The notes under the pieces are model-generated. The model did not search any database. It was not told the DNA's origin and worked only from the letters and a program-made list of their open reading frames with translations. The position numbers were made by a program, and so were the translations under genes. A DNA stretch of 23,913 bases from a virus: positions 7,313 to 31,225 of IMG/VR virus record IMGVR_UViG_3300030202_002285; one strand, 5' to 3'. Positions 14,637 through 23,115 of this stretch are shown one piece after another. Numbering within the stretch: the stretch's first letter is position 1; the number at the start of each line of letters is the position of its first letter.

Positions 14637-14846
14637 ATGAGTTTTTTAAAAAATATGATAAGTGAACATAAAGAAGAAATCATTAATAAGATATTTGATG
14701 ATGAGCTTCAAGAAAAAATTGTTACTAAATTAAATGAGCATGTTGATATTCCTATTATATCTGAGAAAACAGAAGAAAAGATTTTAAATGCAATCTATGA
14801 TTCTATTGAAGATGTAGTTAAGAATGCTATGATAGAAAAGCTGTAA
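14637..14846 (+). CDS. tiny acidic helical protein
   Basis: A 69-residue protein after AAAGGAG. It is almost fully helical (EEIINKIFDDELQEKIVTKL, EEKILNAIYDSIEDVVKNAM) with amphipathic heptads, no cysteines and no membrane segment. It ends one base before the TTG start of the large gene that follows, so translation is probably coupled. No function can be assigned. It could be a chaperone or small connector for the neighbouring large virion protein. Confidence 0.6.
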   Translation: MSFLKNMISEHKEEIINKIFDDELQEKIVTKLNEHVDIPIISEKTEEKILNAIYDSIEDVVKNAMIEKL

Positions 14847-14847
14847 A

Positions 14848-17800
14848 TTGCCTAAAAAGAACTATATAATAAAAGATTTTAGTGGTGGAGTAAATCAGTT
14901 TTCTGCTACTTCTGAGTTAGAAGATAGTGAAGCTCTTAGGTCTATAAACTTAAGGGGTGATAGGGATGGGAAGTTAAGAGTTGGTTCTCATCCTGTAGCT
15001 TTAAATACATCTTCTTTAACTAATCATTTTACTGCAGGAGAAGGTTTTTATTCAAAAAACACAGATTACATTACTGATCAATTAAGTAGTGCTTACCCTG
15101 CTGTTCCTAATACTAATGTAGTTATAGACCAGTCAAGCACTATTATTACTGATACTGCAACACCAGGTGAATTAGTATGGGATTCTGGGCATGCAAATTA
15201 TGCAGGAGCTACAGTTAAATTTGGGGTAAATGATAATTTCTCTAATTTTAAAGCAGGTCAGTGTTATCATGTTCGAATGTTAATATTAAACACTAACAGA
15301 AATAATGAAACTGCTTGGCCTGGATGGTTAGAAGCTCATATTTCGGACGATAATCCTACAACCTATGCTGGGTCTGACCCAGACTACTATATGCGTAATA
15401 CGGGCTATATAGGACCTAATGGAGGCATATTTATAAAGTCAAACGAACATAACGCAGTTCCAGCAGGATATTCTCAATGTACAACAAGTACAAAAAATTA
15501 TTATGTAGTTGTAGACTTTGTTATTAAAGCTCCGTATTATTTTCATGGAGGAGGTAATACAGGAAGTTTATGGTTGTTAGGCCATCCAAATGGAACAGTT
15601 ACAGCTGGTTATAATATATGGAGATTAGCTGGTTTATCTTTTAAGGAAGTTCCAAGTGAAGTTGGAGTTGCTACAGCTGCAGGTCAATTAATAACAGATG
15701 CTCCTGAACTTATGTATGTTAATAGAGATGCAATTATACAAAGTAATGCTAACTCTATAGGAGCTCCAGTTACTTCAATGCAATATAAAAATTATGCAAA
15801 TAGTGATGCTACTGGTTCTCCAACATCTAAATCTACATCTTCTTCTCAACATAATGCTTTTCAAGTAGGTCAATTGTCAAGACATTCAAGTGGAGACTTT
15901 ATAGAAAATAAAACTAGTGAGCCTAAAATAGTAGGACCTTTAGTTAAAAATACAAACGATGGTTTAGGCGGTATAGGTTCTACTGTTACTACTAACGCTA
16001 CTTCAACAACTATTAATAATGATAAGTTTCCTTTTATTAAACATGATGAGATTAGACAATATTATACAAGAGCTCAAGACCCAAACTCTGTTCACATGTA
16101 TCCTGATAAGGTTGTAGGTGGATTAGGAAGAAAGTTAGTAAGTCATGTAAATACAACTAACTTAGATAGATATGATCTTGCTAAACTAATAACTCAAGGT
16201 CAAATAGGTCTTTCTGTAACTCAACCAAGTGCAAATGGCTCTGAAATAAAAGAAGAATGGAAAAAGAAATGGAAGTTTGGAATAGCATATAAGTTAATAG
16301 ATAATAGTTATACAAATGTTCAAGAAGGTGGTAGTATTTGCCTTACCTCTGAAAATGGTACAGTAATAGAATACGCCTTTTTAGACCCTAAATATGAAGC
16401 AGGAACAACTAATGGATTCCATGCAGGTAGAACTATTACTATGAATGGAGGCAGTGCTAACCCTACCAATGTAGGTGTTTATGCTTCTGAAGGCTCTTTA
16501 ACAGCCACATTAGTAACTGCAGCTAATACAGCTAAAAATAAAGAACCTTTTGAAATTCCTAATACACAGATACCTGGAAGAGGTAGTCAAACAGCAACAG
16601 GATTTGTTTATGCTAGTAAAGCTAATGTGGATTTAGAACTAGATTTAACTGCAGCCGCATGGACAGAGAATCCTAGATTTGAATTATTCTTTAAGGAAGA
16701 TATACACGAACATTTTGGAGAGATTTTACCAGACGTTAGTTTAGCAGGTTTATCTGGATTAGGTTATACTTTAGATGACGAAAGCAGTTGGATTCACTAC
16801 TTAGGTGGTAACACAAATGGAAGAGACCCAAGAATAGACGGGTTTATTGTTTTTATGTATTCAGATGAAGATTTAGCTGTTGATGAAGATTTGCCTTGGC
16901 AACCTTTATTTGAGGTAAATTTAAATACTAAAGAGTATAAAAACTGGACATATGATCAACAGTGGAGAAAATTTGAACAAAGTACAGAAGATGCATCAAG
17001 CATGGGACATACTTTTGCTACATATACTACAGATGAGAAATTTGCACATGATGGTTCTTATAATTGCGAAAGAGTTCCAGACCCTACTTCTTTTACTTAT
17101 TCTGACTTAATACCTTACAGTTCTACAGAACAAACTAAAGTAAGATGGAAAAGTTCAGCTGTAATAAATGGAAGAGCAGTTATTGGAAACACATATCAAG
17201 ATAACAGAGCTTATGGAGACAGAATAATTGTTTCTGCTCCTGGGACAATAGATGTTTTTCCTGAAACATATTCTTTTGATGTAGGCTCAGGTGATGGTCA
17301 ATCTATTGTAGCTATGGAATCTTTTAACGATAAATTGTTAGTCTTTAAACAAAAAACATTATATATACTTAATTTTACAGACCCTGAAAACTTTTTTGTT
17401 GAAGCTGATTATGATTTTTATGGTCTTAAGAATCCTGCAGCAGTATGTAGTTCTGATTTTGGTGTAAGCTGGTTATCTGAAAAAAGAGGTGTATTACATT
17501 ACAATGGCTCAGAGATAAAAGACTTATCAACAGGGAAACTAGATTTAGAAAGTTTGTCTAATTCTTTAGATGACGGATGGAACGATTTACACAGACCTTT
17601 AGTAGGCTTTGCTCCTAAAACACAATCTTTGTTATTAGTAGTAGATTCTTATATGAATGGTACTGGAGCTGCAGCTACTAAGTCTGAATCTGCTTGGGTG
17701 TATGATTTTAGAAATGAAGATTGGTGGATGATGGATCAACTAACTAACAATGTTGCTTTTTCTAATCTTCAAAATGGAAAGTCTGGAGATATTATTTATG

Positions 17801-18285
17801 CATCTAGTGGTATTGTCAGTACGGTTGCATACCCTACTAATTCAGCAGTAAACCCTGTTTCAAAACTAGATTTAATGACTATTAATGGAGTTGCAGGCTC
17901 AAGAAGGGGAGTATATCAAACTAAAGAAATTGATTTTGGAGATGCTGGTTTATTAAAAAATGTTTATAAAGTTTCTGTTAAATGGAAAAGAGGAGCACTT
18001 GATGTTAATGTTGCTAATGGATACACATTAAAAGCTGTTATAAATGGTAATTACGATGATGGAGATTTAAAAGCATTTAACGGTTCTGGAGGTGCAAACA
18101 TATTAAATGGTGTAGATACTGATAATGATTGGATTGTTAGAGATATAGTTCCTGCAACTCCTGCTCAGTTTAAAAATATTAAAACGTTTGCACTTCAAAT
18201 AGGACATGCATCAGACAGTAGTCAATCAAGCAAATTTGAATTAGATAGTATTAGCATTACATATAGAATTAAGGCAGCAACTTAA
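14848..18285 (+). CDS. large hub/neck protein, P22 gp10-like propeller with inserted domains
   Basis: The only usable start is a TTG (14848) right after the previous stop: the conserved opening IIKDFSGGVNQ and the DSEALRSINL stretch begin only a few codons later and no ATG precedes them in frame. The 1145-aa protein has that N-terminal phage-neck signature (about 7-45). About 100-265 is a beta-sandwich-like region (opening GELVWDSGHANY) that looks like a carbohydrate-binding insertion. More beta domains follow. Toward the end (about 765-890) there are strands YGDRIIVSAPGTIDVFP, LLVFKQKTLYILNF and WLSEKRGVLHYNG. The last pattern is shared by P22 gp10-like and other tail-hub propeller proteins that close the neck. 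The C-terminal 200 residues are again beta-rich. It is much longer than P22 gp10. Confidence 0.7.
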   Translation: MPKKNYIIKDFSGGVNQFSATSELEDSEALRSINLRGDRDGKLRVGSHPVALNTSSLTNHFTAGEGFYSKNTDYITDQLSSAYPAVPNTNVVIDQSSTIITDTATPGELVWDSGHANYAGATVKFGVNDNFSNFKAGQCYHVRMLILNTNRNNETAWPGWLEAHISDDNPTTYAGSDPDYYMRNTGYIGPNGGIFIKSNEHNAVPAGYSQCTTSTKNYYVVVDFVIKAPYYFHGGGNTGSLWLLGHPNGTVTAGYNIWRLAGLSFKEVPSEVGVATAAGQLITDAPELMYVNRDAIIQSNANSIGAPVTSMQYKNYANSDATGSPTSKSTSSSQHNAFQVGQLSRHSSGDFIENKTSEPKIVGPLVKNTNDGLGGIGSTVTTNATSTTINNDKFPFIKHDEIRQYYTRAQDPNSVHMYPDKVVGGLGRKLVSHVNTTNLDRYDLAKLITQGQIGLSVTQPSANGSEIKEEWKKKWKFGIAYKLIDNSYTNVQEGGSICLTSENGTVIEYAFLDPKYEAGTTNGFHAGRTITMNGGSANPTNVGVYASEGSLTATLVTAANTAKNKEPFEIPNTQIPGRGSQTATGFVYASKANVDLELDLTAAAWTENPRFELFFKEDIHEHFGEILPDVSLAGLSGLGYTLDDESSWIHYLGGNTNGRDPRIDGFIVFMYSDEDLAVDEDLPWQPLFEVNLNTKEYKNWTYDQQWRKFEQSTEDASSMGHTFATYTTDEKFAHDGSYNCERVPDPTSFTYSDLIPYSSTEQTKVRWKSSAVINGRAVIGNTYQDNRAYGDRIIVSAPGTIDVFPETYSFDVGSGDGQSIVAMESFNDKLLVFKQKTLYILNFTDPENFFVEADYDFYGLKNPAAVCSSDFGVSWLSEKRGVLHYNGSEIKDLSTGKLDLESLSNSLDDGWNDLHRPLVGFAPKTQSLLLVVDSYMNGTGAAATKSESAWVYDFRNEDWWMMDQLTNNVAFSNLQNGKSGDIIYASSGIVSTVAYPTNSAVNPVSKLDLMTINGVAGSRRGVYQTKEIDFGDAGLLKNVYKVSVKWKRGALDVNVANGYTLKAVINGNYDDGDLKAFNGSGGANILNGVDTDNDWIVRDIVPATPAQFKNIKTFALQIGHASDSSQSSKFELDSISITYRIKAAT

Positions 18286-18926
18286 TGGGTTTAACAAAAA
18301 AATTACAAAGAGAATCTGCTTCAAAGATTGTAGTACCTAAAGAAAGAGTTAATCTTCAAGGTTTAAATAATGGAGATATGAGGTTAACAAAAGACTCTAC
18401 TGGGTTAAAGTTAAATGTAAAGTATAATAATAAATTATATGAAACATTGCTAAGGAGCAGACAAGATGGGATAGAAAATAAATATAGAGATAGTTCTTTA
18501 TTTTCAATACATCATAAAGCTTTAGATTCGTCTGTAACAAAAAATGTCTGGTTAGGTATGGATATGGATAGTGGTAAAAGTACAGGCATAACAACTTTAA
18601 AATTTGGCTCTAAGTACTTTTCTAATGCAGCTAAATTACGTAAATTAAGTTGGATAGCAGATGTAGTAGGGGCAGGAATTTGGGGTTTTAAAATAAGAAG
18701 GTACAGAAAAACAGGTAGTGTTTCTTCTGCTCTTAATTATGTAGATGTCTGGATTTCAGAGACTAATTTTACACCTGTTCAAGGAAAAGTTAATCATGTT
18801 AACATAGACTTAAATGTTAAAGCAGATGATATTTTAGCTTTCTATTTTAAAGTACCTATAATTACAGGTGCAACTTGGATAGGTATGAACTATGAATTTC
18901 AAAACAAAATAAACAAGATGAGGTAA
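18285..18926 (+). CDS. tail-fibre-like/receptor-binding candidate
   Basis: A 213-residue protein starting in a TAATG overlap with the hub gene. Residues about 28-60 (NNGDMRLTKDSTGLKLNVKYNNKLYETLL) follow the pattern GDxR..Tgx.L.VKYNNKxY seen at the head of many phage fibre proteins. The rest is beta-rich, ending with DDILAFYFKVPIITGATWIGM, and resembles trimer-forming or adhesive tip domains. There are no membrane segments or cysteines. The position directly behind the hub gene supports a role in receptor contact or as fibre attachment. I do not recognise a named family. Confidence 0.5.
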   Translation: MGLTKKLQRESASKIVVPKERVNLQGLNNGDMRLTKDSTGLKLNVKYNNKLYETLLRSRQDGIENKYRDSSLFSIHHKALDSSVTKNVWLGMDMDSGKSTGITTLKFGSKYFSNAAKLRKLSWIADVVGAGIWGFKIRRYRKTGSVSSALNYVDVWISETNFTPVQGKVNHVNIDLNVKADDILAFYFKVPIITGATWIGMNYEFQNKINKMR

Positions 18927-18929
18927 GTT

Positions 18930-19838
18930 ATGGCAGGAGAAAGATTAAGAAGAGCTAAAAATCAAGCTAATATGGCTTTTAATGTAGGACTTGATGACTT
19001 AATGTCTACTTTAGATTTTAGAGACAAATGGAATACATTTAAACAAGAAGTTAATGCAGCAAATAAAAAAGCTCAAAGAAAATCAGGTCTAATGTCTTTT
19101 GTCAGAACTGCAGTTTTTTATGCAGCAGCAGTTGCTACAGGAGGTATGAGCAGTATTCCTTTGAAAGCTGCAATATCTGCTGGAGCCTCAGCGGCAGGTG
19201 GGATGTTAGCAGATCAATGGTACGGAGATTTAAAGGCTCCTAAAACTCCTGAAATGAGAGCTTCTAAATTTAATAAAGCAAGGAATATAGAAAAATATGG
19301 ACAGTTAGAAGATTCTTATACTGAGTTAGAAGGTGATATAGATTTAGCAGAACAAAGTATAAATTCTGCACACTATATAGAACCTTTAACAAATGCATTG
19401 GCTTTTTATGGTCCAGAACTAGCTAAAGGTGTAGCTGATGGTTCTATAGGACTAAATTGGTTTAAAGGACTTGGCAAAGGTGGAGAAATGTTTAATCATT
19501 TAATGACTCCAGGTGGAACTAGCGGTATGACTGAATCAGGTAATTTTTTAGCATCAGCAGGAAGTTCAGTAGATATAGGTTCAGGAATGCAAGTAGCATC
19601 AACTTCTGCAGGAACATCTGATATGTCTATGGATTCTGATGTAGCAGCATCAGTAGCATCAAATCCTTCAAATTCTTCAGTAGATTGGGCTGCAATAGAA
19701 GGAGTTTTGGATACTTTAAGAACTGATGTAGATGCATTACAAAATGCTCCATCATCAAACACTGTTCCAATGGGAGAGTCTTATGGTATGAGTGATGATT
19801 ATGATTTTTCTGATGAAATAGCAGATTCAATGACTTAG
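18930..19838 (+). CDS. putative internal/ejection virion protein with hydrophobic Gly/Ala region
   Basis: A 302-residue protein. The N-terminal helix is basic (AGERLRRAKNQANM), and residues about 54-95 are hydrophobic and Gly/Ala-rich (SFVRTAVFYAAAVATGGM and AAISAGASAAGGML), enough for one or two membrane-crossing or amphipathic helices. The middle is helical, then Ser/Gly-rich. A short helix, WAAIEGVLDTLRTDVDAL, and an acidic tail end it. Position after hub and fibre genes and a membrane-active-looking region fit an ejected protein of the P22 gp7/gp20 or T7 gp14 kind. This is inference from place and character. Confidence 0.5.
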   Translation: MAGERLRRAKNQANMAFNVGLDDLMSTLDFRDKWNTFKQEVNAANKKAQRKSGLMSFVRTAVFYAAAVATGGMSSIPLKAAISAGASAAGGMLADQWYGDLKAPKTPEMRASKFNKARNIEKYGQLEDSYTELEGDIDLAEQSINSAHYIEPLTNALAFYGPELAKGVADGSIGLNWFKGLGKGGEMFNHLMTPGGTSGMTESGNFLASAGSSVDIGSGMQVASTSAGTSDMSMDSDVAASVASNPSNSSVDWAAIEGVLDTLRTDVDALQNAPSSNTVPMGESYGMSDDYDFSDEIADSMT

Positions 19839-19845
19839 GAGATAT

Positions 19846-21333
19846 ATGCCCGAATTTGACGTAAATGAATGGTTAGAAGATAATGGATATGACACAGGTG
19901 AAAACGCTAGTGATCAATTAGACGATTACTGGGGTAATGCTGACTATAATATAGAAGCATTATTAAGCGTAGACCAAATGTTGTTAGCAGACTCTGCTGA
20001 CCCTTTAGCTTCTAGTATGTATGAATGGAGCTTAGCAAATCCTGAATATACAGGAGCTGAATTTGCAGAAGAAATGTTTAATGTTATGTGGGCATCTGCT
20101 AGCTCAGCAGCTCAAACAGAGTTTGTAAATACTTGGAATAACTGGGCTGCAGACCATGAAGATTCAGATAATGTTAGCATATATGATAATGATATTTCAG
20201 GTGCCGCAGCTGAGTGGGGTGCAATATATGGACCTACTTTTGACAGTGGTGCAGATTTTTTTAATCCTAATATAGATGAAAGTTTTATAGCAATGAACAC
20301 GGGTATGGAAAGTTTAATAAACTCTTATAACCAACAATACGGTACAACGGCTTATCAAAATCAAATAGATATGTTAGCTTTAGAAGAAGCAGATTATGAA
20401 AATCGTTCAGAAGATTATACCACTTCTATGCTAGAACAATTAGAAGGATTAAGTATACAAGCAGGAAGTGCTAAAGATCAGTATTCTTTATTAGGTAAGA
20501 AAGATTTATCTGCACAAGCAGCTAGAGGTTTAAGTCAAAAAAGCAAAGGATTGTTAAGTAATAATTTAGATTTAAAATCCTTAAGACTTCAATTAGAAGG
20601 TATGTCTACAAGTATGGATGCTTCTAGGACTATGGAAGAACAAAATCAAGAGCTATTACAATTAGAGTGGCAAAATCTTTTAACTGAAAATTTTAATGAA
20701 TGGAATGTAAATCAAGAATTGGCTTTTGATGATTTATTATTAGATTTAGATGGACTAGTTGATACTTTTAATCAAGCAGTTATAGGTGCTTCAGAAGAAG
20801 AGAGTGCTTTATTATGGGATCAATTAAGTGCTATTTTAAGTTCTGGAGGCATCACACCTCCAACAACAGGCGATGGTTGGGATGATAACGATATAACAGA
20901 ACAAGGTATGTGCGTAACTACAGATGGTAATATAGGTGTTATATGCGGCATGGATACTGGTAATCCAGGAGTATGTGTTTTAAGTTTAGATGAGTGCTTA
21001 GCAACAGAAGATGATGAATTTGGTCCAGATCCAGATGCTGGGTTAGATGAAAATGGCTGTCAACCTGGTTTTTCTTGGAATGAAGAAACTCAAAATTGTG
21101 AATATACTGATGGCATTCCAGGACCTGATGATGATGAAGTTGATTGTGACCTTATTGAAAACATGGGACTTCCAGAGTGTATGCCAGAAGGTGATGACCA
21201 AACTCCACCTGATTATGATATAGAACCTCCTGAAGAAGAAGAAGATTTTAATGATTTTCCTACTACTGATCCTGATTTAGAAGATGATTTAGATTGGGAT
21301 CCTAATGATGAGTTTGGAGATAATATTAGTTAA
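19846..21333 (+). CDS. acidic helical virion protein with Cys-rich tail
   Basis: A 495-residue protein after TAGGAG. Residues 1-60 are acidic. About 150-330 is helical coiled coil (SMLEQLEGLSIQAG, MEEQNQELLQLEWQNLL). From 352 to 384 there is a Cys module, EQGMC...TTDG...VICG...DEC, followed by GCQPGFSWNEETQNCEYTDG. The last 90 residues are Asp/Glu/Pro-rich. The 352-384 module aligns with residues 332-365 of the protein at 21896-23059, which shares the same order of Cys, DG and CG. No signal peptide is present. It sits among the putative ejection proteins. The cysteines are unusual for a cytoplasmically assembled virion part. Function unknown; a structural or ejected role is likely. Confidence 0.6.
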   Translation: MPEFDVNEWLEDNGYDTGENASDQLDDYWGNADYNIEALLSVDQMLLADSADPLASSMYEWSLANPEYTGAEFAEEMFNVMWASASSAAQTEFVNTWNNWAADHEDSDNVSIYDNDISGAAAEWGAIYGPTFDSGADFFNPNIDESFIAMNTGMESLINSYNQQYGTTAYQNQIDMLALEEADYENRSEDYTTSMLEQLEGLSIQAGSAKDQYSLLGKKDLSAQAARGLSQKSKGLLSNNLDLKSLRLQLEGMSTSMDASRTMEEQNQELLQLEWQNLLTENFNEWNVNQELAFDDLLLDLDGLVDTFNQAVIGASEEESALLWDQLSAILSSGGITPPTTGDGWDDNDITEQGMCVTTDGNIGVICGMDTGNPGVCVLSLDECLATEDDEFGPDPDAGLDENGCQPGFSWNEETQNCEYTDGIPGPDDDEVDCDLIENMGLPECMPEGDDQTPPDYDIEPPEEEEDFNDFPTTDPDLEDDLDWDPNDEFGDNIS

Positions 21334-21896
21334 TGGACTATAATTTTAAAATAGGAAATTTTGAAGGAGTAGGTAATAGGAAAAGGCCTAATAATGATAT
21401 GGTATCTCAGTTTTTATCTGATAATAGCTCTGTATGGAAAGATTTTGATGTCTACCTATGGGGTAGTTACCCTGACAATAAAAAGACCTGGGATGTTGAT
21501 TTTTTAGTTCATGCACCTCAAGGAATTGATACTGAGCAAATGGAAGAAATAAGTGTACGCTCTCTTGAAAATAGTATAATAAAGAATAAATTTTTAGCTG
21601 ACATTGGTTTTTCAGATGAACAAAATATGATTGACTTTAATAATGTTATGAATACTTATAATACAACAGGTAACAAAACTCCTACTACAGGTTACATATA
21701 TGCTGATAAATGGTATGCTGGTGACTCAGTATTTAGAGATAGAAATAAGATTACAGAAGGTATCTTAGAAGAAATGGATAATAATATGTATAAAAAAACA
21801 TCGTTTATACCTTATCCTAAAATGGTTAATAATATTAAAAAAGATATAAATTACTATAAAGACAAACCTATGTTAGTTTCAAGGAGAGGAGAATAA
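21333..21896 (+). CDS. DNA polymerase beta-type nucleotidyltransferase (MNT-like)
   Basis: A 187-residue protein overlapping both neighbours by TAATG junctions. Residues 38-60 match the NTase active-site strand-turn-strand: YLWGS (41-45) then WDVDFLV (53-59), giving the hG-S and D-x-D (D54, D56) residues that bind two metals. A third acidic residue may be D90 in FLADIGF. The remainder is helical and basic at the end (KMVNNIKKDINYYKDK). In the superfamily such proteins transfer NMP to proteins, RNA or small molecules. Substrate and partner are not readable here. It is embedded between two virion-type proteins, which suggests late expression and perhaps packaging or injection. The motif match is good, but the third carboxylate is only a guess. 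Confidence 0.72.
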   Translation: MDYNFKIGNFEGVGNRKRPNNDMVSQFLSDNSSVWKDFDVYLWGSYPDNKKTWDVDFLVHAPQGIDTEQMEEISVRSLENSIIKNKFLADIGFSDEQNMIDFNNVMNTYNTTGNKTPTTGYIYADKWYAGDSVFRDRNKITEGILEEMDNNMYKKTSFIPYPKMVNNIKKDINYYKDKPMLVSRRGE

Positions 21897-23059
21897 TGGC
21901 AAATTGTTATAATGTAGCAGGTGATAGTACTTCTTGTTCAGCTAATGACTGTATAGGCAGTGATTGTTCAGGTAGTTATGAAGTAGGAGGAACTGTAATT
22001 AATGATCCAGATTTTGGATTAGAAGGCTTTGCAGGCATGTCGCAAGATGAATTTCAACAATGGTTTATAGGGTTACATGACTGGGGTACTGTTTATGAAG
22101 GTAATGCTAACCCTGGTGTATCAGACCCAACATATATAGATGAAGATTCAGCCTCTCAATTATCAGAACTTTTTCAAGGCTATAATACTTTAGAAGAAAT
22201 GTATTTAAGAGGACAAAATCAAGAGAATGAGATAGAAAGAACTCTTCAATTAGAAGCGTGGGATGAGGCAACAAATTTATTAATAGAAGAAAAAAATGCT
22301 AGAAACCAATCGTTTACCGATAAACAAAAAGAATTATTTATGCTAAATGAATCATTTGACGACTATGTTTCATCTTGGCAAAATAAAGCAGATATTACAG
22401 AGTCAGTAAAAAGAAAAAGAGATTTAGAAAACCAAAGCACACGACCAGGAAGGTTGATGTCAGATGAAAAGAAATTAATGGATGATACGGTAAAAGATGT
22501 GTTAAATGATTTCTACTCAAAACAAGATTTTCAAGATGAGAAAATAAAAGCAAAACTTTCTTTAATGGACACAAGAACAGCAAACATATATAACTCTTCT
22601 ATTTTAAAGAAACAAAATGATTTAGAAGAAAGACAAACTAAATTGGTAAATGATTTAAACAAAGCAGATGTTAAGCTTCACGAACAAATATTAAGCTTAA
22701 GAGAAGAGTATGAATTAGATATATATAATACTATAGAAGACTTAGGTATAACAGGTGCTTTTTTTGAAACAGAATATGAAAATGAGCCTACTAATTTTGA
22801 GTGTCTCCAATGGTCAGATTCTGGCGAGTGTTTAAATTGGAATGAGTCAGGTGCTTTAGGTGGAGATTCTAACCCTGATAATGTACAAGATGAAGGCTTG
22901 TGTTATATGACAACATGTGATGGTACAACAGTTCCAGTAAACTGTGGTGAATATTCTCAAGGCCATTACTTTGTAGACCCTGATGCTTGCTATGATCCAG
23001 AAAGCGAATGTATACCGATTCTTAACCTTCTAGGACAAGACACTGGTAATTGTGATTAA
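21896..23059 (+). CDS. helical virion protein with Cys-rich motifs at both ends
   Basis: A 387-residue protein after GGAGAGG. It begins MANCYNVAGDSTSC, whose C-Y-N-x-x-G-x-x-x-S-C spacing equals that in the 1-327 protein. Residues about 90-290 form a charged helical coiled coil (ENEIERTLQLEAWDEATNLL and on). Residues 332-365 repeat the Cys module of the 19846-21333 protein. The last 16 residues, CIPILNLLGQDTGNCD, match the last 16 of the 1-327 protein in spacing (CxPxxN[ML]LGQxxxxCD-stop). There is no signal peptide or membrane helix. It is probably a virion or ejected protein, from position and architecture. Confidence 0.65.
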   Translation: MANCYNVAGDSTSCSANDCIGSDCSGSYEVGGTVINDPDFGLEGFAGMSQDEFQQWFIGLHDWGTVYEGNANPGVSDPTYIDEDSASQLSELFQGYNTLEEMYLRGQNQENEIERTLQLEAWDEATNLLIEEKNARNQSFTDKQKELFMLNESFDDYVSSWQNKADITESVKRKRDLENQSTRPGRLMSDEKKLMDDTVKDVLNDFYSKQDFQDEKIKAKLSLMDTRTANIYNSSILKKQNDLEERQTKLVNDLNKADVKLHEQILSLREEYELDIYNTIEDLGITGAFFETEYENEPTNFECLQWSDSGECLNWNESGALGGDSNPDNVQDEGLCYMTTCDGTTVPVNCGEYSQGHYFVDPDACYDPESECIPILNLLGQDTGNCD

Positions 23060-23115
23060 GTTTTGAATTTAACAATAAAATTAGTAATTTAATAAACGGA
23101 AATAGGTAAAAATAT
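23060..23115 (+). other. AT-rich spacer before the last gene
   Basis: This 56-base gap is nearly all A/T. It contains a small dyad, AAATTA-G-TAATTT (23078-23090), which is too short and AT-only to call a hairpin. There is no clear promoter box or terminator. The next gene's ribosome site is weak (AGG at 23104). Confidence 0.4.

Noticed and set aside
23078-23090. Palindrome AAATTA-G-TAATTT as a terminator or operator
   Set aside because: Short, AT-only, one-base centre and no T-run; expected by chance in this composition.
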